Positions 18,717 to 27,285 of a DNA stretch of 64,000 nucleotides are shown here, piece after piece (the stretch's first letter is position 1; the number at the start of each line of letters is the position of its first letter). The notes below the pieces were generated by a model, which saw nothing but the letters and a program-made list of their open reading frames with translations, was not told where the DNA came from and did not search any database. The translations under genes were made by a program, and so were the position numbers. This stretch comes from Propionivibrio soli (lineage in GTDB: Bacteria; Pseudomonadota; Gammaproteobacteria; Burkholderiales; Rhodocyclaceae). The stretch is taken from contig NZ_JANZKY010000001.1 of NCBI RefSeq assembly GCF_025770765.1, forward strand, positions 389,665 through 453,664, given 5' to 3'.

Positions 18717-19453
18717 CCGGCGGGCACCGTAACGCCGCTTTCGGACGCATCGGGTAGTTCCAGCCAAACGGTTCCTGGCTGCCGTTCAACGGTGACGCTC
18801 CCGGCATCCGTCGTCGTGTAGGTGAGGAAACAAAGCTGGCGCGGATCGGACAGCACGCGCGGGTTGAAGACGGCATAGACGTCTCCGCTACAGCGCGCAG
18901 AGCGCGAGAGCAACCCCGGGTGCCCCTCGCGATGCAACTTGGCCCCCACCTGATGTGTCAGCGTGTAATCGTCCGGATCGACAAGCGCCGGACACGCCGT
19001 CACGGTTGGGCGCAGGTCGATCAAGGCCGCATCGCAGCGCACGAGGTAGATCTTGCGTTCGATGCGGATTCCCGGCTGCGTGAAGCCCGCGTCGCGCAGA
19101 AAGCCCTCCCGCCAGTGGTACACAGTCTCATACACCGTCGTCTCGACGCTGTCGGCACCGTACCAGACGCCGAAACTGCCGTCCGAATACCGACTGCGCA
19201 TCCAGTGCTTGAACGGGTAGTCGATCGCATCGTTCCAGTGTGCCTCCTCAAAAGGCCGATGAATCACCGGTTCCGGCGAAGAAAACGCGCGCGACTTCGT
19301 AGCGAGTTCGAGCTTGATTGCCGCGCTCCAGTCCTCCGGATCGTCGCTGAGATCGTCGAAGACGTCCTGAGAGACACGGATAGAGACGATGTTGCGATAG
19401 GCGTCCGCGTGGGTTTCCGCGAGGCGCAGATCCGCAAAGACGGTGTCGATCAC
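18713..19453 (-). CDS. RES-domain toxin of a type II toxin-antitoxin pair
   Basis: 246-residue RES-domain protein. Known RES toxins degrade NAD+ and cause growth arrest. The central stretch [20 protein letters not shown] carries the conserved arginine and glutamate of the family, and [14 protein letters not shown] lies further on with the candidate serine. Start is GTG, overlapping the antitoxin stop by four bases (GTGA), so toxin translation depends on the antitoxin cistron. The protein is longer than minimal RES toxins, with about 90 N-terminal residues before the core. Confidence 0.82.
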   Translation of the reverse strand: MIDTVFADLRLAETHADAYRNIVSIRVSQDVFDDLSDDPEDWSAAIKLELATKSRAFSSPEPVIHRPFEEAHWNDAIDYPFKHWMRSRYSDGSFGVWYGADSVETTVYETVYHWREGFLRDAGFTQPGIRIERKIYLVRCDAALIDLRPTVTACPALVDPDDYTLTHQVGAKLHREGHPGLLSRSARCSGDVYAVFNPRVLSDPRQLCFLTYTTTDAGSVTVERQPGTVWLELPDASESGVTVPAG

Positions 19454-19872
19454 TGCCCGCGCGCTCGGTCGAGGTACGCCAACACCATCAGCAGGCCGGC
19501 GAAGCCGAACTCGCGGATCACTTCGATCGGCGTACGGTTGTCGAACGCGCGGTTGCGCGTCTTTATCCAGGCGTAAGCCAGATCGCGATTGTGGGGAAAG
19601 AGAAGACGCGTGTTTTTGTGGATGCCGAGCAGGTGGCCTGCTCGTTCGAGAGTGTCGCGGCTGTTGGCGATCGGTTCGCCGCGCCGATAGCGGCCAAGCA
19701 CGGCCCGGTTCGTCGGCGAAAAACCGAGGGCGTCGAGCTGTTCCTCGGTCGTGAGCCTCCAGTGGTCAAACAATTTCATCAGCATACCGGCGACGGCACG
19801 ACGGTCGATTGCCTCGGCAGACGTATTTGCGGCAGGAAGCATGGCGTTATCCGGCGTCTTCGCTTTGTTCAT
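19450..19872 (-). CDS. Xre/MbcA/ParS-type antitoxin
   Basis: 140-residue partner of the RES toxin. The N-terminal half is an Xre-like helical DNA-binding region. The C-terminal half has the MbcA/ParS toxin-binding pattern ([20 protein letters not shown], then [18 protein letters not shown]). The start ATG at 19872 has no Shine-Dalgarno sequence and lies only six bases after a good -10 hexamer, so the transcript may be leaderless. The next in-frame ATG, ten codons in, has no ribosome binding site either. Autorepression through the adjacent palindrome is likely by analogy with related pairs. Confidence 0.82.
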   Translation of the reverse strand: MNKAKTPDNAMLPAANTSAEAIDRRAVAGMLMKLFDHWRLTTEEQLDALGFSPTNRAVLGRYRRGEPIANSRDTLERAGHLLGIHKNTRLLFPHNRDLAYAWIKTRNRAFDNRTPIEVIREFGFAGLLMVLAYLDRARGQ

Positions 19873-19878
19873 GTTGTT

Positions 19879-19906
19879 ATTGTAACTTATTTTGCACTAT
19901 ATGCAA
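19879..19906 (-). promoter_or_regulatory. Promoter and palindromic operator of the toxin-antitoxin pair
   Basis: On the minus strand, TTGCAT (19906-19901), a 16-base spacer and TACAAT (19884-19879) form a good sigma-70-type promoter. TTGCA-CTATA-TGCAA (19892-19906) is a perfect 5-base palindrome covering the -35 element, where an autorepressing antitoxin would block polymerase. Confidence 0.6.
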
Positions 19907-19950
19907 CATTTATGCCTTGAGCGATTTATGCTTCGCTATCATGCCGGCAA

Positions 19951-19985
19951 AAAAGAAGCCCGGGAATTCCGGGCGTCTTTCTTGG
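19951..19985 (-). terminator. Intrinsic terminator after sctC
   Basis: GCCCGG-GAATT-CCGGGC (19958-19974) is a six-base GC stem. Read on the minus strand it is followed by TTCTTTTTTG, which makes a good terminator for the long T3SS operon that ends at sctC. The plus strand also has TCTTTCTT after the stem, so weak bidirectional action is possible. Confidence 0.75.
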
Positions 19986-20022
19986 CGTTTAGGCCGTTTT
20001 CAGGCCTGCGAACAGGATTCCG

Positions 20023-21831
20023 TCATTTCTGCGGTGCCTTATCGATCGCGCCGTCGGGGACCGGAGTCACTTCAGCTTTGCTGTCCGGTAGCAAAGGCGG
20101 TTCCGGAGCAACCGCCGAACCGGGCGCACTGGCCGTGACAATCCTTGGCTTGATGAGAAACAGCCGGTCGCGTTTCTGGTGATCCGTGCTCTTGTTTGAA
20201 AACAGCATGCCGATCAGCGGAATCTCGCCCAGAATCGGGATGCGGTTTGTGCGCTCGATCTCCTGCTCGCGGTTATAGCCACCGATGATCAGCGACTGGC
20301 CTTCGTCAAGTAGCGCCTGCGTACTGATGCTGCTGCGTTGGACCGTAGGCAGCGAATCGACGAACTTGTCCTGGATGTTGCCGTCCTCGACGTCGACGAT
20401 GAGCTGGATGACATTACGCCCTTCGTTGTGCACGACTCGCGGCGTCACGCGCAGGGTCACGCCTGCCGTAATCGGCGTCACGCTCGCGACGCGTTCGCCC
20501 TGCACGCGGATATAGAAGGTCTCAGAGTGGTCGAAGACCGCGCCTTGATTTTCCAGCGTCAGTACGGACGGGCGGCTCTGCACGCGGGCATCGCCGATAC
20601 CCTCCAACGCCCGGATGCGGGTCACGATGTAATTGCCGGTATCGACGACGAGCGTCGACGGATTGACCGCATTCTTGATCGCCGACCAGTTCACCGAGAG
20701 TGCATTCGTCGTGCTCGTGGAGCTTGTCGGCGTATTGAAGCCGATGGCGTTATTGCCGGCACGACCGCCCCAATCGATCCCGAGCTCGGCCGTACGTTCG
20801 CTATTGACGTCGACCACCATGGCCTGGATTTCGATCAGCGCCGTCGGCACGTCAAGCTCGCGTATCAGCTCCGCATAGACGGGAATGCGTTCCGGGATGT
20901 CCTGCACGATCAGGCTATTCATGCGCACGTCGGCCTGGATCGACGGCGTGCGCGCCCGCGTGCCGCCGGCCACCGCCGTCTCGCCCACGGCCACCGCTTG
21001 CCCATTGGCCGCCACAGCGGCCGTTCCGGAGGCGACGGCACCCCCATTGCCCGAAGAAGCGCCGCCGATTTCCGTGATCACGGGCGGTACCGAACGCAAG
21101 GGCGCCGCCATCGCGGCCATGGCTTCGTTGTTCACCGCACCGCGCCCACCGCTCGCACCCGTGATCAGGTTGCGAAGAATACTGGCGACGCCGGGCGTGC
21201 GGATCTCCTTATCTCGGAAATAGATCGTGCGGTCATCGACGGTGGCGTGCTTGAGGCGGAAAACCGCGACCTGCTGACCGCCTGTGTTCGACGGCAGCGA
21301 CTTCACCGTCCGCTCGACCAGATCGACATACGCCGGCGGACCGGAGACGAGGACGAGATTCTGTTCCGGCAGTTCGCCCCACCCGAAACGCGTATCCAGA
21401 ATACCGAGGCTGGTCAGCGCTTCGCGCAACTGCGCCGTACCATTGCCGGCGGCCGAGACCGTCACCGTCTTCTGATCATCTGCGCGGCTAATGAACAGCG
21501 TACCGGCGTGCGTAAACCAATTGAAGCCATAAACGCTCGCCAACTTGTTGATGAATTCGGTTGGATTGCGGGCGTTGAAGCGCCCGTTGACCATGCCTTT
21601 GACGCCCGGGCCGACATTAAGCGACAGGCTGAAGCTGCCGGCAAAATCCTGCAGCACGGCATCGAGCTTGCGGTCCTGGGCGTAATGGCTGTACGGAGCG
21701 TCGGCCCATGGCGGCGCGGCCGCCGTGGCGGTATGGGCCGTCAACAGCGTGACCGCGATCATCGCTCCACGTAACACTCTCCCCAACCCGGTGGCCCGAC
21801 ACCCACCCCACAACGTTGTTCTAGACATCAT
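20023..21831 (-). CDS. sctC: Type III secretion outer-membrane secretin SctC
   Basis: 602-residue secretin forming the outer-membrane ring of the T3SS. An N-terminal signal sequence (VLRGAMIAVTLLTAHTATAAA) is followed by N-domains beginning PYSHYAQDRKLDAVLQDFA, a Gly/Ala-rich linker near residues 240-300, and the secretin core with ALIEIQAMVVDVNSERTAELG, GVTLRVTPRVVHNEGRNVIQ and SLIIGGYNREQEIERTNRIP. It is the last gene of the long operon, as bscC is in Bordetella, and starts with a four-base overlap on the preceding small gene. A terminator follows the stop. Confidence 0.96.
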   Translation of the reverse strand: MMSRTTLWGGCRATGLGRVLRGAMIAVTLLTAHTATAAAPPWADAPYSHYAQDRKLDAVLQDFAGSFSLSLNVGPGVKGMVNGRFNARNPTEFINKLASVYGFNWFTHAGTLFISRADDQKTVTVSAAGNGTAQLREALTSLGILDTRFGWGELPEQNLVLVSGPPAYVDLVERTVKSLPSNTGGQQVAVFRLKHATVDDRTIYFRDKEIRTPGVASILRNLITGASGGRGAVNNEAMAAMAAPLRSVPPVITEIGGASSGNGGAVASGTAAVAANGQAVAVGETAVAGGTRARTPSIQADVRMNSLIVQDIPERIPVYAELIRELDVPTALIEIQAMVVDVNSERTAELGIDWGGRAGNNAIGFNTPTSSTSTTNALSVNWSAIKNAVNPSTLVVDTGNYIVTRIRALEGIGDARVQSRPSVLTLENQGAVFDHSETFYIRVQGERVASVTPITAGVTLRVTPRVVHNEGRNVIQLIVDVEDGNIQDKFVDSLPTVQRSSISTQALLDEGQSLIIGGYNREQEIERTNRIPILGEIPLIGMLFSNKSTDHQKRDRLFLIKPRIVTASAPGSAVAPEPPLLPDSKAEVTPVPDGAIDKAPQK

Positions 21832-22235
21832 AACGAGTTACCTGTGCGCACCCAGAAATGGAGTGCATTCGTGAATTCGCCGATTTCGGCATCCAACTCA
21901 ATTCCAGTGAGATCGCCACTCAGCGACTGCTGCAGTTGCAGCATGCCCGCTTCCCTGTCGAGACACAGCGTGGACGCGTGGTCGCGTAGCATGCCGGCGC
22001 CGCTATTCATCAGCCGCTCGACGACCTGCTGCGACGCCGGGCTTCCAGGATCGCCGGGAAGCGGCATCACATTTGCCGTCAAGGTCAGCTGCCCGCCACT
22101 GCCGGGCCGCAGATGAATACGGTAGCGGCCGTCGATGACCAGCGTCAGCCGCCCGTCGGCACGCATCGCTGTTGCCGCCAGCCCTCGCCGCGCCATGAAG
22201 TCGCGCACGCTTTTATGTTGGTTCGGGGATTCCAT
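21828..22235 (-). CDS. CesT-like protein between sctU and sctC (BscW-like position)
   Basis: 135-residue protein with the fold pattern of CesT/Tir-type class I chaperones: an alternating beta stretch (GRLTLVIDGRYRIHLRPGS, then QLTLTANVMPLP) framed by helices. In Bordetella a small gene, bscW, lies at the same place between bscU and bscC, so positional homology is likely. Its function could be a chaperone or pilot-like accessory for the secretin, but it has no signal peptide or lipobox, which argues against a pilotin. It overlaps sctC by four bases. Confidence 0.6.
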   Translation of the reverse strand: MESPNQHKSVRDFMARRGLAATAMRADGRLTLVIDGRYRIHLRPGSGGQLTLTANVMPLPGDPGSPASQQVVERLMNSGAGMLRDHASTLCLDREAGMLQLQQSLSGDLTGIELDAEIGEFTNALHFWVRTGNSL

Positions 22236-22238
22236 TGT

Positions 22239-23285
22239 TTATTCCTCGGGGTGATTCATGTTCCGGATCAGCCGCAGCACCTCGGCCACCGGCTCGACGA
22301 GTTCGGAGGGGATGTATTGATCCACTTCGGCCGTATTCATCAGGGAATGGGCAAGCGGGATGTTCTGCAGCACCGGGACGCCTTCTTCGCGCGCCGCCTT
22401 GACCATATTTTCGGCCAGCGTTCCCTCGCCCTTGGCGAGGACAACCGGCAGCGGCGTTGTGTCCTTGTCGTACTGGATGGCGATCGCCAGATGCGTGGGG
22501 TTGGTGATCACTACCGACGCCTTGCGCGTCCGCTCCACAGCCCCCGAACTCATCAACTCCTGGTGCAGATGCTTGCGCTGCTGCTTGATCTCGGGGCTGC
22601 CTTCCATTTCCTTGTATTCCTGCTTGATTTCGTCCTTGCTCATCATCAGCCCCTTGGTGTGCTGATAACGCTGGTAGACGAAGTCGGCGGCCGCGATGAT
22701 CGCGTAGACGATCGCCACGTTTACCATCATGTCCTTGAGCATCATGCCGACGGCGATCCCGATGCCGGCGAGTCCGCCTTGCGGAAGCGTCATCATCGTC
22801 GGCAGCGCGGCGTGAACGAGCTTGAAGATCAGCGCGGCGAGGAACGTGATCTTGAGAATCGACTTGATCAGCTCGATCAGCCCTTTGAGCGAGAAGATAT
22901 TCTTCAGGTTGCTCATGACATTGAGCTTCTTCGCCGATGGCTTCAGCGCCTTGAAGGCGAAGTTCATCCCTGTCTGGAACATCTCGGCGAACAAGCCGAG
23001 CCCGATCACGATCAGGAGGAAGGGCAGGACGACCCAGATCGCGTCGCGGACAAGCTGCGATATCACGACTTCGGCCGCTTCCTCGAACGGCATGCCGAGC
23101 ACGTTCACCGGCATCAAGATCATGTCGCCGAGCGACTTCACAAAGCGTTCGGATTGGCTGAGCACGTAGCCGAACAGCGCCAGGATGAGCACCGTCTGCG
23201 TGAAGTCCTTGCTGTGCGCGACCTGGCCTTCTTCGCGTGCCTGCCGGAGTTTTTTGGCGGTCGGTTTTTCGGTCTTTTCGCTCAC
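22239..23285 (-). CDS. sctU: Export apparatus switch protein SctU
   Basis: 348-residue YscU/FlhB-family inner-membrane protein that switches substrate specificity from needle to translocators and effectors. Four membrane segments in the first 210 residues are followed by a cytoplasmic domain with the autocleavage site NPTH at residues 262-265. The N-terminus MSEKTEKPTAKKLRQAREEGQVAHSKD is diagnostic in position and composition. Its start overlaps the sctT stop by four bases. Confidence 0.97.
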   Translation of the reverse strand: MSEKTEKPTAKKLRQAREEGQVAHSKDFTQTVLILALFGYVLSQSERFVKSLGDMILMPVNVLGMPFEEAAEVVISQLVRDAIWVVLPFLLIVIGLGLFAEMFQTGMNFAFKALKPSAKKLNVMSNLKNIFSLKGLIELIKSILKITFLAALIFKLVHAALPTMMTLPQGGLAGIGIAVGMMLKDMMVNVAIVYAIIAAADFVYQRYQHTKGLMMSKDEIKQEYKEMEGSPEIKQQRKHLHQELMSSGAVERTRKASVVITNPTHLAIAIQYDKDTTPLPVVLAKGEGTLAENMVKAAREEGVPVLQNIPLAHSLMNTAEVDQYIPSELVEPVAEVLRLIRNMNHPEE

Positions 23286-24100
23286 GGCTTACCTCCCGAA
23301 CCCGGCGCCCGCCACTGCTCGTTGAGCATCGGCGTCAACCCGCGTTGTTCCGAAAGATACTCCGTCCCGTAATGGAATAACGTCGGCAGATAGAGCAACA
23401 GGACAACCACCGCCAACGCGCTCTTGATCGGCATGGCGAGGAAGAAGACGTCGAGTTGCGGGACGAAACGGCTGATCAGTGCAAGCCCCACTTCCGACAG
23501 AAACATGGCGACGATAGCCGGCGTGCTGAGTAGCACGGCGATGCGCACGATGCGTGCGAACTGCTCGAGCATGAGGGGAATCGTCCCGGCGTGAAGCGTC
23601 GGCGCCCAAGTGAAGACGTCCCAGAGCTTGAAGCTGTCATAGAGCGCATCAAGCATCATGCCGAAGCCACCGGCCACCAGAAAGAAAACGATGAACGCCT
23701 GGTTGAACAGAATGCCGAGCGGCGACGTGTCGTTTCCAGTGAGGGGATTCAGCGTCGAAGAGATGCTGGCGCCGCGTTGGTTGTCGACGAAAAAGCCGAT
23801 TCCCTCGAAGGCCCAGAACGGAATGGCAATCAGGTAGCCGAGGGTGAAACCGATGAACGCCTCCTTGACAACGAGCACGAGAACCTGCGCCGCGCCGAAA
23901 TTGGCGACGGTAACCTCAGGCACCAGCGTCGGCGCGACCATGACGCCGATGCCGGCGGCGATCGCATAACGCAACAGGCCCGGCATGATCTGACGATTGA
24001 AGATCGGAATCGCGATGAACATGGCGAGTATCCGTGGCTGCGTACACGCCAGGGCGATCAGGAACGCCCTGGCTTGCGTATAAGTAACGGCCTCGTCCAT
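23282..24100 (-). CDS. sctT: Export apparatus protein SctT
   Basis: 272-residue polytopic protein of the YscT/SpaR/FliR family, part of the core export gate with SctR and SctS. Hydrophobic segments run through most of the length, and the family stretch GFFVDNQRGASISSTLNPLTG is recognisable near residues 108-129. It lies 70 bases after sctS, the largest gap in this part of the operon, and overlaps sctU by four bases. Confidence 0.95.
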   Translation of the reverse strand: MDEAVTYTQARAFLIALACTQPRILAMFIAIPIFNRQIMPGLLRYAIAAGIGVMVAPTLVPEVTVANFGAAQVLVLVVKEAFIGFTLGYLIAIPFWAFEGIGFFVDNQRGASISSTLNPLTGNDTSPLGILFNQAFIVFFLVAGGFGMMLDALYDSFKLWDVFTWAPTLHAGTIPLMLEQFARIVRIAVLLSTPAIVAMFLSEVGLALISRFVPQLDVFFLAMPIKSALAVVVLLLYLPTLFHYGTEYLSEQRGLTPMLNEQWRAPGSGGKP

Positions 24101-24170
24101 TTCGTTCCGGTCCTAGCACGCCATCGCGGCGCTCTGCTCCACGCGCCGGGGAGAGGAAAGCCGGGGAATC

Positions 24171-24440
24171 TCAGCGCAGCGCATGGGGAAAAAGATCGAA
24201 GATGACCAGCGTGAAGTTGTACAGCTCGCCGGCCATCCAGCGCACCGTGAGCGAGAGCGTCGCCATCACCGCGATCAGCTTGATCGCGAACGACAGCGTC
24301 TGCTCCTGGATCTGAGTCAACGCCTGGAAGAGCGAGAACAAGGTGCCCACGACAGCCGCCACGACAATCGGCGGCAGCGAGAGCATCAACACGAGGTAAA
24401 GCGCCTTGTAGACTACGGAGACGACGTCGGTGACGGCCAT
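24171..24440 (-). CDS. sctS: Export apparatus protein SctS
   Basis: 89-residue YscS/FliQ-family protein with two membrane helices, the small component of the export gate. The diagnostic part is VGTLFSLFQALTQIQEQTLSF between the helices, followed by FAIKLIAVM. Length is typical (about 88 residues). Confidence 0.96.
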   Translation of the reverse strand: MAVTDVVSVVYKALYLVLMLSLPPIVVAAVVGTLFSLFQALTQIQEQTLSFAIKLIAVMATLSLTVRWMAGELYNFTLVIFDLFPHALR

Positions 24441-24448
24441 GGCTGTTC

Positions 24449-25096
24449 CTAAGCGTAGGTTTGGATCAAGCCATGCACGAGCCGCGACCAGCCGTCGACC
24501 ATGACGAACAGGAAGAGCTTGAGCGGCAGCGAAATGGTCACCGGCGAAACCATCATCATGCCCATCGAGAGCAGGATATTGGAGATGATCAGGTCGATGA
24601 CGACGAACGGCAGGTAGAGCAGGAAGCCGATCTCGAAGGCCGACGTCAATTCGCTGACGAGGAACGCTGGCATCAGGACGATGAAGTCGGTCGGTTTTAT
24701 GTCCGCCGCGAGCTTCGGTCCCCAGAGGCGCTGCGCCGTTTGCACGAAATAATTCCGCTGCTCACCGCGGCTGTTGCGCAGCATGAATTCGCGCAACGGA
24801 TCGGCGCCCTTCTGAATGCCGCTCATCAGGCCGTCGATGCTCTTCATCGCTGCCGGCTGATGCAACGTCTGCTCGTAAATGCCGTTGCCCACCGGCGCCA
24901 TGATGTAGGCGGTAATGATCAGGGCCATTCCGTAGAGGGCAAGGTTCGGCGGTATCTGCTGCACGCCGAGCGCATTCCGAATCAGCGACATGACGATGGC
25001 GATCTTGAGGAACGACGTCGTCACGACGACAACCGTCGGCAAGAGCGCCATCAGCGCCAGAACGAGCGCGAGGGTGATGGGGTCGAAGCTGGTCAT
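24449..25096 (-). CDS. sctR: Export apparatus protein SctR
   Basis: 215-residue YscR/FliP-family inner-membrane protein, the main ring component of the export gate. Features include VVVTTSFLKIAIVMSLIRNA with the family's TSF.K pattern, followed by GVQQIPPNLALYGMAL, and the C-terminal LLSMGMMMVSPVTISLPLKL. It overlaps the sctQ stop by four bases and is followed by sctS after eight. Confidence 0.97.
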   Translation of the reverse strand: MTSFDPITLALVLALMALLPTVVVVTTSFLKIAIVMSLIRNALGVQQIPPNLALYGMALIITAYIMAPVGNGIYEQTLHQPAAMKSIDGLMSGIQKGADPLREFMLRNSRGEQRNYFVQTAQRLWGPKLAADIKPTDFIVLMPAFLVSELTSAFEIGFLLYLPFVVIDLIISNILLSMGMMMVSPVTISLPLKLFLFVMVDGWSRLVHGLIQTYA

Positions 25097-26157
25097 GACC
25101 CGCTTTCCGCGAGCGAGGCGATCGTCACGCCCAGACGCCCGTCAACCTCGACGAGTTCGCCGTGGCCGATCAACGCCCCGTTGGCGCGGATGCTGACGGC
25201 GCTGCCGAGTGGACGGCCAAGATCAAGCGTCTGCCCGGGTTGCAGGGTTTTCAGTTCGCCGAGCGAAAGCGTGCGTTCACCGAGATCGAAAGTCACGCGG
25301 ACGGGAATGCTGGCGAGCGGTGCCGGCGCGGCGTCGCCCCGGGTTTCGGATTCGTTGGCGGCCATGGCAAGTGGAATCTCCGTGAAAGCTTGAGTAATCG
25401 CGAGTTGTGTGTCTTCACAGCGGGCGCGCACGCCGAATTGGTCCTGGCCCAGCCAGAGCTCACCACCCTGGCTGATCCAGCAATCGTCGATCAGGACGGT
25501 GTCGCCGCCCCGCAAGCCGCTCAGTGCCTCTGCAGACAGCGCCGTGCGCCCTATCTCGGCGCGCAGCCGTATCGGCAGCGCGTCCTCGTCGATCGCGTTC
25601 ACGACGGGCGGCAGCGTGGCGACGGCGCCGGCCATCAACATCAACCCGAGCGAATCGGTCGATAGTGCGCCGTGGATGGCCTGACCATTGCGGTGCAGGG
25701 TCAGCAGGAAATGGTGTACCGGCGGGTGTCCCGGTGACGCCGTCCCGGAAGCCGGCGAAGCATCGAGGCGGTCGACCTGTGCCGGTCCACGGCCGAGCGC
25801 GACAATCGCTTGCACGGCGTCGGTCAACGCCTCTTGCAGTGCCGCCGCCGCGAAGGGCGACGGCAGCCCCGGCAGATCAAGCTCCGGAAAACGCGCTTCC
25901 ACCCACGCGATCGCTGTATTTCCCGGCAGCGTGATGAGGACCGGCGCACCGGCCCACTGCGCGTCGACCCGCCATTCGCCTGCGATGTCGCCCGGGCGTT
26001 CCAGCACGGGAACGAGCGAGAGCAGCCATTCCTCGCCGCCCAGCGGAACGGACAGTTCGACGGCGCGTTGGGCGAGCAGCGTGCGCGCCTGCGCCTCGTT
26101 GCCGGTAAAGCGGCGGAACGGCTTGTGCGGACGAACCGCGGTGTGATTGGCATCCAT
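25093..26157 (-). CDS. sctQ: Cytoplasmic ring (C-ring/pod) protein SctQ
   Basis: 354-residue YscQ/SpaO family protein that forms the cytoplasmic sorting platform. The C-terminal SpoA/SPOA domain is evident: VRVTFDLGERTLSLGELKTL, then GQTLDLGRPLGSAVSIRANG and IGHGELVEVDGRLGVTI. Many relatives also produce a short C-terminal form from an internal start. An internal ATG at 25365 (residue 265) would give a 90-residue form that begins just before the SpoA domain, with a GGAG upstream at a rather long distance of about 12 bases. That product is possible, not shown. Confidence 0.93.
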   Translation of the reverse strand: MDANHTAVRPHKPFRRFTGNEAQARTLLAQRAVELSVPLGGEEWLLSLVPVLERPGDIAGEWRVDAQWAGAPVLITLPGNTAIAWVEARFPELDLPGLPSPFAAAALQEALTDAVQAIVALGRGPAQVDRLDASPASGTASPGHPPVHHFLLTLHRNGQAIHGALSTDSLGLMLMAGAVATLPPVVNAIDEDALPIRLRAEIGRTALSAEALSGLRGGDTVLIDDCWISQGGELWLGQDQFGVRARCEDTQLAITQAFTEIPLAMAANESETRGDAAPAPLASIPVRVTFDLGERTLSLGELKTLQPGQTLDLGRPLGSAVSIRANGALIGHGELVEVDGRLGVTIASLAESGS

Positions 26158-26163
26158 TGTTCT

Positions 26164-26766
26164 CTATACCGTACCCAGGCACTCGATCAGACGAGGATCT
26201 TCCTCGTCGTCCGTCTGCACACGCATCAACACGTCGCGCGCCAGCCGCTGTGCAAGCGTGCTAGCCAGCTCCGGCAATGCCTCGTTGAGTTGAAGACGCG
26301 AACTTTCTACGCGGCAAATGAAGTCCACCTGCAGCCGTCCCTCGCATTCCTCAATCGACACCGTCACGCCCGGCAGATGGTCGTCTTTCAGTTCCATGCG
26401 CACCTGTCGATTGCCGCTGCGGCCATCACCCACCATCAGGCGCTCGACTTCGCCGCCGAGGTGCATCGCAAGCTCGGCATGCGCACCCCGGCTGGCGCTG
26501 GCTTCCGAAGACGAGCCCTTGCTGCCGAACAAGGCGAATGGCGACGGGACGTCCGTTGCTCCGAAGAAGCCTTCACCCGCCGCTTTGTCGCCGGCCTTCG
26601 CGCCCCCCGGGTCCCCGCCCGCCAGCGCCTCCTTGAACCGCTGCTCGGCCTGCGCGTCGGGCGGCGGCCGATCGGCCGGTGTACGGCCCTCCGCCGGCGA
26701 ACCGAATGTTTGCCGCTGCAACCCCGGCGAGGAGAGATCGAGATCGATGCGGCGATCGGTACTCAT
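26164..26766 (-). CDS. sctP: Probable needle-length/substrate-switch protein SctP
   Basis: 200-residue protein in the position of yscP/bscP between sctO and sctQ. The first half is low complexity, rich in Gly, Pro and Ala, as in ruler proteins. The last 90 residues form a compact alpha/beta region beginning RQVRMELKDDHLPGVTVSI, reminiscent of the FliK/HrpP-type C-terminal substrate-switch domain. Length is short compared with YscP. Assignment rests on order and composition more than on motif matches. Confidence 0.75.
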   Translation of the reverse strand: MSTDRRIDLDLSSPGLQRQTFGSPAEGRTPADRPPPDAQAEQRFKEALAGGDPGGAKAGDKAAGEGFFGATDVPSPFALFGSKGSSSEASASRGAHAELAMHLGGEVERLMVGDGRSGNRQVRMELKDDHLPGVTVSIEECEGRLQVDFICRVESSRLQLNEALPELASTLAQRLARDVLMRVQTDDEEDPRLIECLGTV

Positions 26767-27278
26767 GCCGCCTCATCCTGATCCTGATAATCGTCCCAGT
26801 CGGCGCGGTCGCGGCGCAGTTCGGCGACCTCCTCCATTTCGGCGTCTTCCTTGCGCTCGAATTCCTTCAGTTCCTCGTCCGAATAAACCTGCACCAGCTC
26901 GACGAATTTCTGTTTCATGCGCGTTGCCTGCTTATGCTCTTCGCGCGTCGATTCAAGTTTGTTCTGCTCGGCGACAAGCGCCCGCTCGGCGTCTTCAAGC
27001 TTCTTCTCGCGTGTGCGCTCGCCGCTGCGCAGGCTGACGACTTCGTGCTGCACGTCCTCGATGTCGCGCAGTCGGACGATGCGCCGGCACAGTTCGCCGT
27101 AGAGGTCACGCTCGTGCACTAGCGCGTATTCTCGAAACTCGCTCAGCACCTGCGCCTCGTCGTCGCGCTGTTTGCTCGCCGCCTGGAACACCTGCCGTTG
27201 CTTGAGTACCGCCAGCTCCGCGCGTGTCTCGCGGAAGTCCTTGATGGAGAGAATCTCTTTGAAGGCGTTGGCGGCCAT
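26763..27278 (-). CDS. sctO: ATPase stalk protein SctO
   Basis: 171-residue YscO/FliJ-type protein: almost entirely coiled coil, charged and rich in Glu, Arg, Lys and Gln (for example LDAERALVAEQ-like heptads through the middle). It would form the central stalk contacting the SctN hexamer and the SctV gate. The ATG at 27278 (MAANAFKEILSIKDFRE) is chosen over an upstream in-frame start inside sctN, because it gives the usual length and lies eight bases after the sctN stop. It overlaps sctP by four bases. Confidence 0.85.
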   Translation of the reverse strand: MAANAFKEILSIKDFRETRAELAVLKQRQVFQAASKQRDDEAQVLSEFREYALVHERDLYGELCRRIVRLRDIEDVQHEVVSLRSGERTREKKLEDAERALVAEQNKLESTREEHKQATRMKQKFVELVQVYSDEELKEFERKEDAEMEEVAELRRDRADWDDYQDQDEAA

Positions 27279-27285
27279 GGCAACG

